Assembly (NCBI GenBank): GCA_030435675.1
Contig: CM059622.1
Location: forward strand, 15,066,001-15,130,000
Direction: 5' to 3'
DNA from: Steinernema hermaphroditum
Lineage: Eukaryota > Nematoda > Chromadorea > Rhabditida > Steinernematidae
Length of the DNA: 64,000 nucleotides
Below, piece after piece: positions 45,677-55,470 of the stretch. Made by a program: the position numbers and the translations under genes. The notes beneath the pieces are model-generated. The model did not search any database. It saw nothing but the letters and a program-made list of their open reading frames with translations, and was not told the origin of the DNA. How positions within the stretch are numbered: the first letter of the stretch is position 1; every line of letters starts with the position of its first letter.

Positions 45677-46465
45677 CTAGTCGCTACTGCGGGGCTCCAA
45701 ACAGTCCTCATCTATTTCGTCTGTATGCACCCCACTAAAGCTTATCTCGCCGAAGGAGACGGGAATCACGGCCGACGACAACGCGGTCGGCTCCAAAACA
45801 TAGCATGTTACAATATGTGGAATGTTATCAATGTTATCATCAGCCAAGTCAGTGTTACCAAGCAAATATCCAGTATCCAGTTTCATCTCTTGAATCAGCG
45901 ACAGTGATCAACGTGTAAGACATCTATAATGGCAAAAGAGAGCAAATGTCACATCGCTTCTTCTTTCATCTGCATAGGGCACGCCATCTGAGTAGATCAC
46001 AGCGATACCATCAGCATGGGCGGACTTCTAAACGGTGAAGAAGCCGATCCCGGTTGACACGTAGGACATCGAACGGTTAGATCCCCTCATCGGTGCTTGG
46101 CGGTGCAGGCGATCATACGGCGGCGAAAACTTTTTGGCCAGTTGGATGGAACTAAAGCAACCGTGATATTCCAGGTCTTCTGGACACCAAGAAAATAATC
46201 ATGTGAAAATGGGACGATTTTAAGGCAGCATAGTTTTCTCGACTCAGGCATTGCCCATATGATGACATCCCGCTGTAAGTAGCGCCACAAATCGACCCAA
46301 TCTGCAAATGTGTTTGCGTCTTAGCACTATCAAAAGATTCCCGGCTGCGATCATTTCAATTTCTAGGCTACTGTCAGCCATTTTTATTAATGTACTCCTA
46401 TAGCGTGAGAAAGAGACGTAAACGGAGACGTCTTCTTGCGTAACCGAGCTGTAAACGGAAGCCAT
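45677..46465 (-). CDS. possible multi-exon gene, unknown
   Basis: Three minus-strand coding-like blocks: 46381-46320 (MADSSLEIEMIAAGNLLIVL), 46300-46090 (DLWRYLQRDVIIWAMPESRK to IACTAKHR), and 45886-45677 (MKLDTGYLLGNTDLADDNID to CLEPRSSD). Block 2 follows a CACATTTGCAG acceptor. The third block is acidic and could be a last exon, but the joins between blocks were not resolved. No family is recognised; alternatively these are remnants of a transposon-encoded protein. Confidence 0.3.
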
Positions 46466-46919
46466 AAGCGATAAGCGAGCATGAGATTGGAGGTGAGCAA
46501 TTAGTGTTATCAGTTAGTATCTTGGTAATCACGGGCGCCGCTAACGAAAAGGAACTAACTGCAAATCGGCATCTCTAGCAAAGGGCAGACGTGGAAAATC
46601 ATCATCGAAGCGTCTGCTATCGCGGTATTCGGCGTTGCTGCGAGACGTGAAGTGCGCCGCCACCGACCAGTCCGGCATCGATGGCACGCCAGGAGTGAAT
46701 CCGGCTATAAGTGATCCTCTGTTGTCTACTTTCGGTGTCAAACAAGGCGCAATACGTTTGAATTAATGAAATTTTCGGGTTATTATTCATGGAATAAGAG
46801 TTAACACAAAAAGGTGGTGGAAGTTAGGGAAGTGCGGCAGACGACTGGGACGCGGCGGCTGGATCGTGGCTCCTTCTTGTGAGGGTGCGAATTCGCTCAC
46901 AGCTGCGTTTGGAAAACAT

Positions 46920-47490
46920 TAAAGGAATAAGGGCTACAACTTGCTAAAAAAAAGCGACAATCCCGTAGTGTCGGCGCTTCGCCTCGCCTTCCAGTGATTC
47001 GCACAAGTAGTAGCACTTGTCGTCATTACTGAGCGACGTGCGATTGACGCGTTATTCGAAGTCGCGAGAAAGTGATCAAATGCCGCAACGTCTCCTTTGA
47101 ACGTGGGCAGAGGGACCGGCTTCAAGTGAAGCGCGGATGAGGTGTTTTGCGGACATGGCGAAGGTGCCCTTGTTGGGTGGGCTGGGCCACTGCCATTGGT
47201 GATGGGCTGGGTGACTCGCTTCTGGATTGGTACCCGTCCCAGAGCGCTTGCTGCGCTTGGAGCTCGAGGGAGCGATGCTCCAGGTGATCGAGCAAGTTGT
47301 TGGCCGAACTTTTGTGATCCTCTGCGAGGTTCCAGTAGAAGTCGTGGGTTCTCTCTTTGTCGGCCATCTGGCTGTCTGAGAAGCCCATCAACGACTGCTG
47401 ATACCCTGCGAACGCACCTTCCAGGCGCTCGAGTGAGGCTCGGATGGTGGCTTTCGCCTTTGCGATCAACAGAGCGTGATCAGTGATGTA
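46920..47490 (-). mobile_element. Bel/Pao-type retrotransposon gag relic
   Basis: The minus strand first reads IAKAKATIRASLERLEGAF and a helical segment to LEHRSLELQAQQ, like the N-terminus of Bel/Pao gag. A stop and frame change follow near 47122. The next frame reads LKPVPLPTFKGDVAAFDHFL, matching the gag motif LPxFxGDxxxFxxF, and a further frame change gives LSNDDKCYYLCESLEGEAKR, matching the following gag motif. At least two frame disruptions mark it as a dead copy. No protease, RT or LTR was found nearby. Description only; the frames are not joined here. Confidence 0.6.
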
Positions 47491-47495
47491 GCAGA

Positions 47496-47531
47496 TGCAC
47501 TTTCCCCCATCTTCGGGGAAAGTGCACGGTG
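47496..47531. repeat. short palindrome beside the gag relic
   Basis: GTGCACTTTCCCC-type arms: GCACTTTCCCC at about 47498 and CGGGGAAAGTGC at about 47514 are reverse complements around a 6-bp loop. Confidence 0.75.
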
Positions 47532-48020
47532 TTGTGACTACGGTCTCCGCATTTGTGATACTCGCGGCGACCGCTTTGGTCGCCTTTGTGATGGTGACGC
47601 GAGGGCCGCGAGCAGAGATGTTATTCGACTCTCGAAATTTCGAGCAATTTCTTCGATCTTTCGATCTCGATTCCGATCTCGAGACTCACGATTAAGTACG
47701 ATTAACATAAGACACGAAATATAAAGCGGCACGGAATCACTAGGGGACGGCACGGGTGGAGATGAGGACGACATGGACGGAGACGACTTGAGAGCGCGGC
47801 CGCTGATCGTCCTTCAAATGGTTCAACTGGCGGCGGGGGAACGATGATCGTCGGCGGAGACGGAGATGCGTCGATGTTGTGGCTTCTCCTTCGCGCGACG
47901 GGCCGCTTGTCGTCGACATGACCAAATCTGTCGACGGCAATGGCCTCTGAAATCCAGGAGGAAGAAAAGTGGGTCGTCTGGAGGCGACAATGCTCGTGAT
48001 TTTTCTCGTGATTTCTGTCT
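47532..48020. other. unassigned stretch
   Basis: Rich in GATCTCGA-like strings and CGACG; no coding set or known element. Confidence 0.35.
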
Positions 48021-48560
48021 TAGGCTTATCTGCTTCACTTGTCTTAATCTGAAAGGAAAGGGAATATGTAAAATAATCGTAGGGTGAATCAACTACGAAA
48101 TCCAGTTACACTGTATTGTTAATAGGCCAGAAAGTTCTAATACCCACCTCAAAAATTCCAAGATACTTGTTGTCTTTAGGCAGCCATTTCGCGAACTCGT
48201 TATTCCAGTGCGTTAGCACATTCTTTGGAAACAGGACAGAAAGGCAATTGCTGTTAATGTTTTCCCGGTTCCCAGGTCGAAATCCAGCAAAGCTACAATT
48301 ATTGTCGTCTTCCGTTTGTGACGATAATATGGGATGTACCTCCGGTTTCCTTTTCCATGAGCAACTCGTAAGCAAAGAGTGCACCCTTGATTTGATTAGG
48401 GTTCATGACCCGAGCTAAATCTGGGTGTACGGTATTCCTTTGACCATCACCGAGAGGGGCACTAGGCGCAGCTTTCACAAGGCGAGTCGGTAAAACAGGT
48501 TTGACGTCGATTTCGAGTGCTTTCTCTTTAACCCACCGATTGTGAAAGACGGTATCTATT
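48021..48560 (-). pseudogene. partial copy of SNF2 gene A
   Basis: Matches 36370-36970 in the same orientation: exon 3 end (NPHQIKGALFAYELLMEKE region), exon 4 with VLTHWNNEFAKWLPKDNK and the intron between. About 60 bp of exon 4, before the GGCAATTGCTGT string, is deleted and other substitutions break the frame. It ends near ATTGGGCTGGGGAATTAG at 48556. Confidence 0.85.
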
Positions 48561-48689
48561 GGGCTGGGGAATTAGTTCGTGCGGTTTTTTTCAATCTGTA
48601 GTTTTTAGTATTTTTTGTTGTTCTGTCGCAGATTGTAGCATACCGTTTGGAAGAGCTATCACAGTATGACCATAAAAAAAATCTCCATC

Positions 48690-48815
48690 GTCGTTGTTGC
48701 TAACAAGCGTTCTGTACAGTTCGTATCCAATTATGAGAACACAGGGTGTTTCGGAATTGTACCAGCTACCGATGAACAATTTGTTGCTGGTAGAAACAGT
48801 GAGATTTTCACTGTT
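48690..48815 (-). pseudogene. partial copy of gene B exon 5
   Basis: Matches 43150-43260 in the same orientation (shared GAGAACACAGGGTGTTTCGGA and GTTGCTGGTAGAAACAGTGAGA). The copy is continued, after an insertion, at 49441-49490, which matches 43246-43295. Confidence 0.85.
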
Positions 48816-48824
48816 TCTACCAGG
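48786..48824. repeat. palindrome at the left edge of the insertion
   Basis: CTGGTAGAAACAGTGA and TCACTGTTTCTACCAG are exact reverse complements around a short AT-rich loop. Confidence 0.85.
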
Positions 48825-49440
48825 TCTTTCATTTGTGCCCCCAGCGATCGGTCGGGTCGTCCGCTCGCTCTCTCTGACGCTGTCTGAGCCGATTGAGTTG
48901 AGTGAGCGGTCGTTCTCGGCCGTCGTTGTCGGCGCAATGATCGCCCCGGCTCCCAGAAGGCCTGGAACACCAGGGAGCCGTAGTTCCACCGTCTTGCCAA
49001 GAAGCCCGTCACTGCCGCCCGACTCCACTCGCGCCGCCAGAGAAGCCGAAGAACCGCCACAATTCCGAAGTCCGCGTCGCCAGCTGCCCTGATGGTTCCC
49101 GGTTCGCCTGTTGTGCTCCGACAACGCGTTTCGCCTGCATGCCTGTTCTTCACGCGGAAGCTGCCGAAGAAGCTCCTCAACTCCGACGTCCGCGCCGCCA
49201 TCTGAGCTGAAGATGGGTTTGCTGTGCTCCACCGTCTCCGGGGTCAACTCTTCGCCTCTCTGATGCCCGCGCACACTAATGGGATCGCCGTGCTCTACTC
49301 TGATGTGCCGAAGTCAGAAGAAGACCGGCGACTACGGAGTGATAATGTGTTTCTTGTGCATATATATGACGTCTCGCAAGGCGTAAGCCTTTGATACGAG
49401 AAATAAACTCGTAAACTCGTAAATAAACTCGTAAACTCGT
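48816..49440. mobile_element. inserted element with 15-bp flanking repeat and CTCGTAAA tail
   Basis: GTAGAAACAGTGAGA flanks the segment on both sides (48801-48815 region and 49440-49453), as a target duplication would. The right end is a short tandem of CTCGTAAACTCGTAAATAAA, like tails of non-LTR elements. A diverged copy of its first 200 bp lies at 58290-58500. No intact protein. The left flank also forms a palindrome (48786-48824), so a simple retroinsertion is not certain. Confidence 0.5.
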
Positions 49441-49539
49441 AGAAACAGTGAGAACCTGAAAACCGCGATAAGCAATGAGGGCCCAACTAGTTGATGTAGT
49501 TGATGACGGGTTATCACGACCATTAGATATCTTCTTTAG

Positions 49540-50445
49540 AATCACAGTGACGAGTACGGTTATCCCAACGAGTCTGTCCAGAAGTTCATCGAGAACGGTT
49601 TTGTGTGCCACGAAGATGAGTACATTATCGAGTTGAGTTATAAGCTACTCTTCGTTCTATCGCTAATCAAGAAGTGTGAAGAGAAGGGAGAGAAACTGTG
49701 AGTCATGAGGATTTTCGGATGTAAGATTGCCCTCAATATTAGGTTGATTTTCTCTCAACATCTGGATACAATTGGACTCTTGAAACGGACTCTGCAGAAC
49801 ATAAAGAACTGGAAAGAGGGAGAGAACTTCTATACAATTAGTGGATTCGTAGAATCAGTGGAACGTGAACAATATGCGGACGTCTTCAACAAATCTTCCT
49901 CCAATGTTCGCCTCGTAATTGTGTCGACGAAAGCCGGTTGCTGTGGGTTGAACCTCCAGGGAGCGAGTCGGGTCGTCATATTTGACGTGTCTCCGAACCC
50001 GTCGAATGACGAGCAGGCCACGTACAGAACATACAGACTTGGTCAAGAGAAAGCCGTTTACGTTTATCGTCTTGTTGCCCAGGCAAGCCTAACACAAAAT
50101 CGACAAAGATCATTTCCATCCTAAATCTTGGTGTTTTAGGCAACGCTGGAGGAACGCGACTACAAGCGGCAAATTGCCAAAATTTCCACTGGAAGGCGCG
50201 TGGAAGATCAGTCGCAAATCGAGAGCGAGTTTACCGAAAAAGAACTGAAAGACCTTTACAGTAATTTTCGCCCCAACATTTACGATCCGTCACTCCCGGC
50301 TCTGCCGCATTCGGACGACACAATGCTGAACGATGTCTTAGCAGATGTTCCTGAAGCTGTTGTGGAGTGGAAGAACCACGAACTACACTTTGCTCACCAC
50401 CCAGAGTTTGAGCTCACTGACGAGGTAGAAGTGATGAGATGGTGA
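49540..50445 (+). pseudogene. exons 8-10 of SNF2 gene B, promoterless copy
   Basis: Carries the C-terminal helicase lobe (LIFSQHLDTIGLLKR to the terminal MRW) with splice sites preserved, including the GC-AG intron. It has no motif I or II exons, no start exon and no visible promoter, so it is probably not functional. Confidence 0.85.
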
Positions 50446-50735
50446 TAACTGTTTAGTGGTCGAATTTAGGAGAAAAAGGCCGCTGAAGCAAGTTACGTGG
50501 CTGAGTCAAGCTCGATGGATGAGCGATATTAATGAGGCCATTATTGTTTTTTTTTGGAAATAATTGTTTTTTGGTAACACTTAAATGGAATAACACGTTC
50601 TGATTGTTTCCTATTTAACCCCCCCTTAAATGTTTGCATCGCTACAGCTAACAAGGGAACAGTTGATCATATATCATAACTCTAAGATCCACGCGAGACT
50701 GGGGGCAAACGATAGGCGAGTTTGGCGCAACAACT

Positions 50736-50815
50736 CTTGTTGTCAATATGGCACAGTGGGTACGGCACCTGCCTATCATGTTTGAAGTCACCGGTTCGAA
50801 TCCCCCTCTGCTCTT
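50736..50815 (+). pseudogene. tRNA-derived element, right copy
   Basis: TGGCACAGTGGG (A-box-like) and GGTTCGAATCC (B box) in the same arrangement as the left copy, with several differences just outside the boxes. Confidence 0.6.
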
Positions 50816-51498
50816 TCTATTTCATCCAACTTCACAACGCATGAAAGGCGAAAAAAATAACATTCTTATGCAGAAATAACTATTCAGAGTGATGCTCATT
50901 GATAACAAAGTGATCAAGGCAAAAAATATTTCGCACATCGGACACTAGCAACTTGGTCGCAGTGGCATTTGCTGACACTTCTAAATTCGAAACAAAACTT
51001 CTCTGGGACCTCAAAGCGTAGTGGTTTGTTTGGCGCGGCTCGTATGGCCGGCTCGTACCACCCGCCTCGGCTCGGCTCACGAAATCAGAATCGGCTCCGG
51101 CTCAGCTCGTGCGGCTACGAGCCAAACCCGAGCCGGCTTCCGGCCGCCCTAATATACTAGGCAAATTTTCGACCGTTCGCGGGGACAAAGAAACGACCGG
51201 ATTCCCGGCATCGGACATCTTGTGGTCAGCGGTAGTGGGACTACGGCTACCGGGTGTCCCAATTCCCTCTGGAAGCCGGAACACTCACACATGCCACAGG
51301 GTTTGCCGTCTGACCAACCAGAGACTCAGAGAGCGAATGGAGGACCGACCGCTCGCCACCGATCGGAAGGATGGTGTTTTTCACTGTTCATCGATAAAGT
51401 TGGGAGACTCATCGAATCGAAACTTTATTTGAACACCATGAAACGGAAACGGAAAACAATTAAACACATATTTATGAGAATGTTAAGCATTGTCGTAA

Positions 51499-52416
51499 TC
51501 AAGCCATACCAGTATCAAGATACAACCGACGGGTGTTATAGTCAAAATTGCACGTAAAATCAAGCCCATTTTCCTTGGTCCATCGAACAACAAGCCGCCT
51601 TCCGTGTTCTTTAAATGCTCCTTCAGTTCTTATGATGTTTTCCGGAAAGGCAAGAGCAAGCACTTCCTCTTGAGTGACACCAATGCGTCCAGTTACATGG
51701 AGCTCCTTTTCCGTCTGCTCCCACGCGTCAAAGGCAGCTTTTAGTAATTTCATTTCAAGCTCGTGGTAAATGGTGATTCCAACTATATTCCGAGCAAGCA
51801 ATTGAATGAGGTGATATTTGAGTTCCATGGTGTATGGCTCGGTCGGCACAACCTGCAGCGTAAGAAACTTCAAAGCGGAATTGTTCTGCACTTGCGCTTC
51901 CATAAATTCTTCCATTTGTGCACAATAACGCGGAACTTTTAGCTGCAAATGACCAAAAGCCACATACTTCTGGAAGATGTCCAGGTATTCAGAAGCGTCA
52001 TATGTGCTGTGTATCCAAATTTGAAAGCTGCAGCAATGAAGAGACTGACGATTTAAGAAAGGGATGAGTTTTTGCGAGATGTCTTCCTTTGAAACTTCGA
52101 ACGAAGTTTCATCGTCAACACCGGCGCCGACTTCCACTGACATCACTCTGATCCAACGCCGATCCATGGCCACAAGTTGGTCGATCGAAATTGGACCTTC
52201 TTCTTCGTCTGCACGATCCCAGTCTTGAAGATTGCACATCCATTGTTCGCCGTCCTTCCAAATGTCGATACTGAATCTCCAGATCTTTTCGGCACACGTC
52301 CTGGCGGCTTCTCTCCACAGAGCCGTCAACAAATCGGCGTACTCTCTGTACGCTGCTCGCGTCGCGTCGATACGACCGAAGACGTCTTCGCAGAATTCAT
52401 ACGGAACGGAGTCCAT
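51499..52416 (-). CDS. MDSVPYEFC-type nematode family protein (F-box-like?)
   Basis: Single exon on the minus strand, 305 aa from the ATG at 52416. That ATG lies 12 nt after a GCATTCAG acceptor, so trans-splicing or a leader exon is likely; an upstream in-frame start is therefore not preferred. The N-terminus MDSVPYEFCEDVFGRI resembles the F-box-like start of large nematode lineage-specific families (PxxFxxxVxxxL), followed by repeating hydrophobic segments. No catalytic motif. A distant relative by layout is at 57322-58200. Its last 26 codons or so are inside the inverted-duplication arm and recur at 39385-39462. If F-box-like, it would act as a substrate adaptor of SCF ubiquitin ligases (inference). 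Confidence 0.65.
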   Translation of the reverse strand: MDSVPYEFCEDVFGRIDATRAAYREYADLLTALWREAARTCAEKIWRFSIDIWKDGEQWMCNLQDWDRADEEEGPISIDQLVAMDRRWIRVMSVEVGAGVDDETSFEVSKEDISQKLIPFLNRQSLHCCSFQIWIHSTYDASEYLDIFQKYVAFGHLQLKVPRYCAQMEEFMEAQVQNNSALKFLTLQVVPTEPYTMELKYHLIQLLARNIVGITIYHELEMKLLKAAFDAWEQTEKELHVTGRIGVTQEEVLALAFPENIIRTEGAFKEHGRRLVVRWTKENGLDFTCNFDYNTRRLYLDTGMA

Positions 52417-53592
52417 ACGAGGAGGTACCTGAATGCATTGAATATGTAGGGTCTCGGAATGGACATCACCTGCAGCGGTGTTTATTAATTGAAGAACTGG
52501 AAACAAACAGCGCCAGCGCAAACACGAATCAAGAGGGCGAAAATGCGAGAATTGGAGATGGCAAGTTGAAAACGTGGCCCTTCAATATCCCCGACCTGAA
52601 CCCTCAGGACAGTGCCATTTGACAGTTTTGTGAAACGTTTCAAAGCCTTTTTTCCTTGATTGTTCCTCTAATTAGATTCTGTTCCTCTTCCGCAGAGAGG
52701 GTAAATTCCGCGGTCGAATTACGCGAAATGATTCTGGATCGCCTCAATTCTCGTGTTTCTGTCACTATATCTCGACTGATTTTATTGTGTTTTCAGATTT
52801 AAATGAATCAAGTTGTTATCTGGGGGATCTCCGAAAGGCAGCGCCGCATTGCACTCTTCGAGAGTGTCATCCACAGTGGAGTTACCTTTGAATTCCGAAA
52901 AGACGTTGTCAACAAAGATGGATCGGTGAAGTTGAGATGTACTCCCTGCGAGAAGGCAAATCGTAACCGGAAGGCCAATGGGGACCATTTTGAACGTTGA
53001 GCACATGCGAAGACTAGCACTTTTGAAGATGGCGCTGTCTGGATCACAGACCCCGATTCAAACCACGGCTGCATCCGACACATGAACATTGAAATCGAGA
53101 CCGAAAAAGTTGCTGCTCGTCAAACATACCTGTAAGCAATGCCGAACTTGCTCATTTTATGGACTATCGATTTAGGGTTACATCTCAGGCTCTTGAAAGC
53201 GATCCACGAACGGCGTCAGTGGCCCACCAACAAGCATTACGCGTTGTCTCTGCTAACGCTAGAAGCGAGGAGGAAGCCCATAACGTGAGACTAAACTTCC
53301 CGAGTAAGCGGACAGCAAGAAGAACATACCAAAACCACGCGGGTAAGGCATACCCGAAGTCGGATTCCGGAAAGATTCCCGAATGCTTCAAGGTACGCAC
53401 ATATTTACTATTGAGTCCTGTCAGTGCGTTTCTTGCAGACTGTTTTAAGTCCAGCGGTGGGTCACCTTGAACAAACAGAGAATCAATGGCTTCTACATTC
53501 GGAAGAAGACTACTCAGTACACATCTTCTGTGACGCCCAAGCTCTGCGTAACCTATGGCGGTCAGATTGCATCGTGCTCGACGGCAACTATA

Positions 53593-53911
53593 CAGGGTGA
53601 TCGGAAAGTTCTGCAACGCGAAAAACACAATTTTTCTCAAACAAAATCATTTTACTTCCAAAAACGAAGTTTGAGGGTTTTGCAAATCTCGGGATTCGAG
53701 CTTCCGCCGCAATGGAGCTCAACGATCGCGGAACGCACACTTTCGGAGACCATTTTTACTCTGAATAACAGCAAATACAGCATAATTAACAGCGAATATA
53801 GCGTAAAAAGAGTCGCGCAACACGAATATAACAAGCAACACGCGCAAAAACTCCGAAAAATTACGAAAATTACGAAAACAAAAAATGTTGCAGAACTTTC
53901 CGATCACCCTG
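53593..53911 (-). mobile_element. mariner-type MITE, 319 bp, TA target duplication
   Basis: Ends CAGGGTGATCGGAAAGTTCT and its reverse complement, flanked by TA on both sides. On the minus strand it keeps the start of a mariner-like transposase (MVSESVRSAIVELHCGGSS), the HTH region, then is truncated. It shares ends and this start with the element at 59359-59617. Confidence 0.9.
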
Positions 53912-53981
53912 TAAGTACGCCCCGCCAAGTTACCAGCAGGTTTACAGCTTTTTGTCCGTTTTTAACGACCTGCCCGAACGG

Positions 53982-54082
53982 AGTGAAGGGATTCACTCCG
54001 GGTTCGCACTCATGCAGCGGTTCGCATAATCGGGAATGGTAGAGCGCTGCATGAGTGCGAACCCGGAGTGAATCCCTTCACT
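53982..54082. repeat. perfect 38-bp inverted repeat
   Basis: Arms 53982-54019 and 54045-54082 with a 25-bp loop. The loop string TAATCGGGAATGGTAGA is again found inverted at about 54133-54146 (CTACCATTCCCGATTA), giving a nested structure. Confidence 0.9.
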
Positions 54083-55267
54083 GCTATACGCTCTACGCAG
54101 CGCTCTACGCTCTACTCTACCGCTCTACCATCTACCATTCCCGATTACGTCAAGGTGTTTGAAAATATACGTGAATTTGCGGTAGCGTCTGTCTTCCCCG
54201 GGATTTGCAAGACGAATACATTTTGCACAAGATCCATCAACTTCAACAAGACCCAGAACTTTGGGAAGACGTGAAAGTACGCGAGTTCGCTGGGTACATA
54301 ACGTAAGGGCGTGTTAAGTTACTTAGCTGATACAGGCGTTGATTTCAGCTCGTACTGGATGCCTCTCATTCCATATATAAGCTACGGACCAATCTACGAT
54401 GGGCCGACCACTACAAACCACGTTGAAGGCTTCCATCGGCGTTTCCATGAGATTTTCGGCTCACAACACCCGCCAGTTAACGTATTTCTCCATCACTTCC
54501 GTCTATTCGCCTTGGAAAATTTCACCGAAGGGCACCAGCTTCAAGAAGGACACCGACTTATAGCGCGTCGCCGTAAAATTGACATCGAGAAGAGCATCAA
54601 GGCTGGACATGCTGCAATGATCCTGGAAGCTCACTTAATGGATTCACCATCTGCATCTTCAACGGTAAGGCTAGTTATGTGTTTGTAATCTCGCTTGTTT
54701 AGTTTGTTGATAGGTTCTGTCGCTATCACGCTTATCTCGCCTTGCCGAAGCGGCGTTTGGAACAGATACATGACGGCGTTCTTGAGTTACATGGATTCAC
54801 TGAGGAAAACGAACGTCAAGTCCATTCTGAGACAGAAGAAGATGATTCCGATGAAGACGAAAGTACAGAAGAAGATGATTCCGATGAAGACGAAGGCTTC
54901 AATGGTAGGGTTTTATCAAAACGACTTACATACGGCACATTTTCAGAAGGACCTTTAGAAGACGATAACTTTGAGGGTGTTGCTGTCGACAGTGCTCTAG
55001 CTCCTGTACAGGTCACACAGTCTTCTTCAAACATTGCGCCGTATTTGGAGGAGGCGGCTCTGAGCTGGAATATTTCCGTTGTCTCGTTCCCTGAATTATT
55101 CATAGCGCCTTCCGATCTGTTTTCCGACGATGTAGCTCACGATGATTCGCTCTTCCATTACTGACAACTTCCATTTTGTTACACTGTTTTCACTGTTATT
55201 TGATAAACCTGCTACTTCCACTGTTTAATTGCGAAAATTTGCGAAATCTTTGACGTTTACCTGATAA

Positions 55268-55470
55268 TCCGCGGAATTTACCCACTCCGCGGAATTTACC
55301 CACTCCGCGGAATTTACCCACTCCGCGGAATTTACCCACTCCGCGGAATTTACCCACTCCGCGGAATTTACCCACTCCGCGGAATTTACCCACTCCGCGG
55401 AATTTACCATCCGCGGAATTTACCATCCGCGGAATTTACCATCCGCGGAGTTTACCATCCGCGGAGTTTT
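55268..55470. repeat. 18-bp minisatellite, unit CCGCGGAATTTACCCACT
   Basis: About eight 18-bp units followed by about four 15-bp units (CCGCGGAATTTACCAT and variants). Each unit contains the palindrome CCGCGG. Confidence 0.95.

Larger units (their letters stand above)
49496..51588 (+). repeat. right arm of the 2.1-kb inverted duplication
   Basis: Inverted copy of 39372-41444. It begins exactly at the 5' splice site of gene B intron 7 (GTAGTTGATGACGGG) and contains exons 8-10 of gene B on the plus strand with intact frames (ending at 50445). It runs into the 3' end of the gene at 51499-52416. Main differences from the left arm are in a GAGCCG-rich stretch around 51040-51130 and near 50730-50815. 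Confidence 0.95.
52803..55164 (+). mobile_element. FLYWCH/MULE-type transposase gene, disrupted
   Basis: ATG at 52803 is 6 nt after a GTTTTCAG acceptor. The first exon reads FEFRKDVVNKDGSVKLRCTP, like a FLYWCH-type zinc finger. Later coding blocks read VTSQALESDPRTASVAHQQA (53178 on), VHIFCDAQALRNLWRSDCIV (to 53590), PPSYQQVYSFLSVFNDLPE (from 53914), DEYILHKIHQLQQDPELWED (54212 on), GPTTTNHVEGFHRRFHEIFG (54400 on) and FVDRFCRYHAYLALPKRRLE (54702 on). The order and the DGNY and HVEGFH motifs are those of MULE transposases and their host derivatives. The C-terminus has a duplicated acidic TEEDDSDEDE. A mariner-type MITE (53593-53911) interrupts the catalytic region and a 38-bp palindrome insertion lies at 53982-54082. 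Probably dead, though the exons are otherwise well kept. Confidence 0.7.

Noticed and set aside
52808..53089. Minus-strand protein opposite the transposase first exon
   Set aside because: The plus-strand reading has the splice acceptor, ATG and zinc-finger-like pattern; the minus reading has none.
55196..55426. Protein with repeated KFRGVG or NSAEWV units
   Set aside because: Frame through the 18-bp minisatellite; no start context or flanking coding sequence.
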